Source of the DNA: Merluccius polli
Taxonomy: Eukaryota > Chordata > Actinopteri > Gadiformes > Merlucciidae
Assembly (NCBI GenBank): GCA_030340625.1
Contig: JAOPHQ010005441.1
Coordinates: 62,001 to 126,000, forward strand
Direction of reading: 5' to 3'
Length of the DNA: 64,000 bases
The notes beneath the pieces are model-generated. The model saw only the letters and a list, made by a program, of their open reading frames with translations, did not search any database and had not been told where the DNA came from. The translations under genes and the position numbers were made by a program. Below, piece by piece: positions 62,175-64,000 of the stretch. Position 1 is the first letter of the stretch; each line of letters opens with the position of its first letter.

Positions 62175-62827
62175 ATCTTACAAAGGCATTCATCATTCTC
62201 AGACAAAGTTGGTTTGTGACAGAGAAAAAAAATGGGGGGGGGGGGGGTTGGAGGGTAATGTTATCAAATGATGGGAAGGAAAAATGGTGGACAATGAGAA
62301 CAAAAGTAATGTAATAATGATCGTTGCCTAAACCCTGACAATGTCTCCAGGTAGCAGGAACACATTGGAGAATATTTTCCACCTTATGACTCAAAGAAAA
62401 TAAATAAATGCATTAATTCATTAATAAATCACACTTTAGAGACTGATTAGCAGATTGCCTGATTTTAACTTAATACCGCCACAACCATAAAAGGAAAAGT
62501 CAGACAATGTAGAGATTAGCAATATAATAGATTAGACTAATCTTTAACCTACTGTGGCAACGTAGCAAGAAAGCAAACAAGCCATTTAAGGGGGATAGAG
62601 CCACACGGTGCATTAGCATATATAATATTACCCTGATACGGCCGGGAGAGACTGCTGAGAGGACCGGCTTTCTAGATCTCCCACTGAGCCACCAGAAGAC
62701 ACTGCTGCAGCTAAGCTGATTTTATAGACATAAACATAAAAACCAATACCGCAATAAAGAACCGAGATGTATAAGTACATAAATATTATACAGCAAGCTA
62801 GACAGAATATGGGAGCGGCGAGTGAGA

Positions 62828-62958
62828 GAGGGAGAGAGGGAGGGAGAGAGAGAGGGACACAGACAGACAGACAGAGACACCAACAGATAGACAGATGAGA
62901 CGAGAGAGACAGAGAGAGAGAGAGAGAGACAGAGACAACAAGAGAGTGAGGTAGAGAG

Positions 62959-63001
<43 letters not shown>
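62828..63001. repeat. (GA)n/(GACA)n purine tract
   Basis: GA-rich with gacagacaga stretches and a pure GA run at about 62960-63001. Confidence 0.93.
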
Positions 63002-63002
<1 letters not shown>

Positions 63003-64000
63003 CAAGAGAGTCATATATTTACTAGATGTGTCTGCTGCTGCTGTTAGTGCTGCAAGGTGTAAAGCCCCAGATGTGTGGTGAGGGGTTGTGAGGGGTGGTG
63101 GGGGGGTGGTAAGGGGTGATGAGGGGTGGTGGGGGGTGTCTGGGTTGTTCAGACGACGGGGGATATGCCGACTGGCTGAGTCTGACGCCCGCGAACACAA
63201 AAGCCTTCTGCCGGCCGTCTCTGAGGATTGCGCTGAGTAACGCCGATTCCAGAGTTCAGAGACCAGCGGTTCAGTGGCGCCGCACGCCAGCCGCTACTAC
63301 TGCGCCCTGCCTCTTAACCCTGCCGAGCTCAGCACAGCAGGCCCTCCCCCTCGCCGCTAACCCCTCCCGCTGGCTCCCGATTGACAGGAGAAAAAGGGAT
63401 TTCAGGCTTCGCATGATGCCGTCGTCCTCTCCCTCTGCGTCTGCCTCCTCGCTGCTCAGCGGGGCGCCACAGGTGATTTCCGGCAGGTTGCTAACTGCGG
63501 GATGCCAAGTTAGGCTCATCCACGCCACACCGCCGCGAGTGACACCTCACATAAGCCCATTAAACCACACCTGTGTGAAAAACACATAACCCCCCCCCCC
63601 ACCCTCTCTTCCATTTTGAAATCAATTACAACAACAAACAAAACAGCAACAGGTTATAAAGACGCCCCATTATGTATACCCTTTTATTTCACCCCTTAAG
63701 TCGCTCGCAGTAGAGTAATTGTGGCAGTGATGATGCGTTCATAAAAAGCACAACAGAGATCAACTTGTCAATTAGTCATTGGCCCGGCGCCGGTCTACAT
63801 CTTCTGGGAGTCCTCAGCAGTTACGCGGTTCCTGGAACAGCACACTTGGTTTTTGGTACAAAGGTTCAAGCGGTACGCCGACGATTAGCTTACGAGTGAC
63901 AGCGACGGCGTTTCTTTTTTCATCATATCTCCGTCTGTCCCTCTTTCCCGTTAACTGCGTCACAAGCCTCCCCCGCTACACAATCTGCCATTTTTCCCTC
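63002..64000. other. Intronic sequence with a GC-rich patch
   Basis: A GGGGTGGT-rich stretch (63075-63135) followed by GC-rich sequence to about 63540, then AT-rich intron. A 157-codon plus-strand open frame crosses the patch but has no recognisable domain or codon signature; not called as a gene. Confidence 0.4.

Noticed and set aside
63116..63589. 157-codon open frame in a GC-rich patch, possible 5' exon
   Set aside because: GC-rich DNA gives long open frames. It does not resemble an IGSF21 signal peptide and lies on the opposite strand.
55727..64000. Search for the upstream igsf21 exon (expected to end with the CNFKTDGR...WYR segment)
   Set aside because: No minus-strand segment with that reading and a donor was found, so the exon is taken to lie beyond 64000.

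Overview
The window is teleost (ray-finned fish) nuclear DNA. Almost all of it is intron of one large gene on the minus strand. The reasons are: vertebrate spliced exons with consensus GT/AG borders, very dense microsatellites, the fish-type tRNA-SINE tail (…ctttggataaaagcg…), fish LINE and MITE remnants, and no compact gene organisation.

Gene content: three consecutive internal exons of igsf21 (immunoglobulin superfamily member 21, a brain synaptic adhesion protein) are recognisable, in transcript order 55605-55726, 47232-47350 and 15062-15177. Their reading phases interlock (0 to 2, 2 to 1, 1 to 0) and together they give 119 codons. They cover the second half of the first Ig domain, the linker, and the start of the second Ig domain. 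Introns of about 8.25 kb and 32.05 kb lie between them. The window continues upstream (55727-64000) and downstream (1-15061) into further igsf21 intron; the signal-peptide exon and the 3' exons are outside. I saw no other intact protein-coding gene, RNA gene or CRISPR array.

Region by region: 1-3.6 kb is intron with a minus-strand SINE and a 45-bp minisatellite. A 3.76-kb array of a 26-bp purine-rich unit fills 3.6-7.4 kb. At 10.0-11.15 kb lies a broken copy of a multi-exon fish-specific gene family. 13.7-15.02 kb is repeat-rich and ends in a SINE 40 bp from the igsf21 donor site. 16.2-24.95 kb is dominated by GA, GT and G-homopolymer tracts, including a run of 121 G. 25-47 kb is more ordinary intron with two copies of a TAGCCTGG-ended MITE, an hAT-like MITE, a LINE fragment and a 30-bp minisatellite. 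43.0-44.3 kb is a nested repeat mosaic that preserves an empty-site control for one MITE insertion. 47.2-55.7 kb holds two exons and more simple repeats. At 56.0-56.4 kb is a transposon-like repeat with a RecQ-like helicase fragment. 57-64 kb is intron with G, GA and CT tracts.

What stands out is the simple-sequence load. There are more than a dozen G or C homopolymers of 15 nt or longer, one of which (38 nt) forms the polypyrimidine tract of an igsf21 splice acceptor. Most of these runs are C, not G, in the igsf21 transcript. I found no novel multi-gene biological system; the interesting material is in repeat biology and in repeats sitting next to splice sites.
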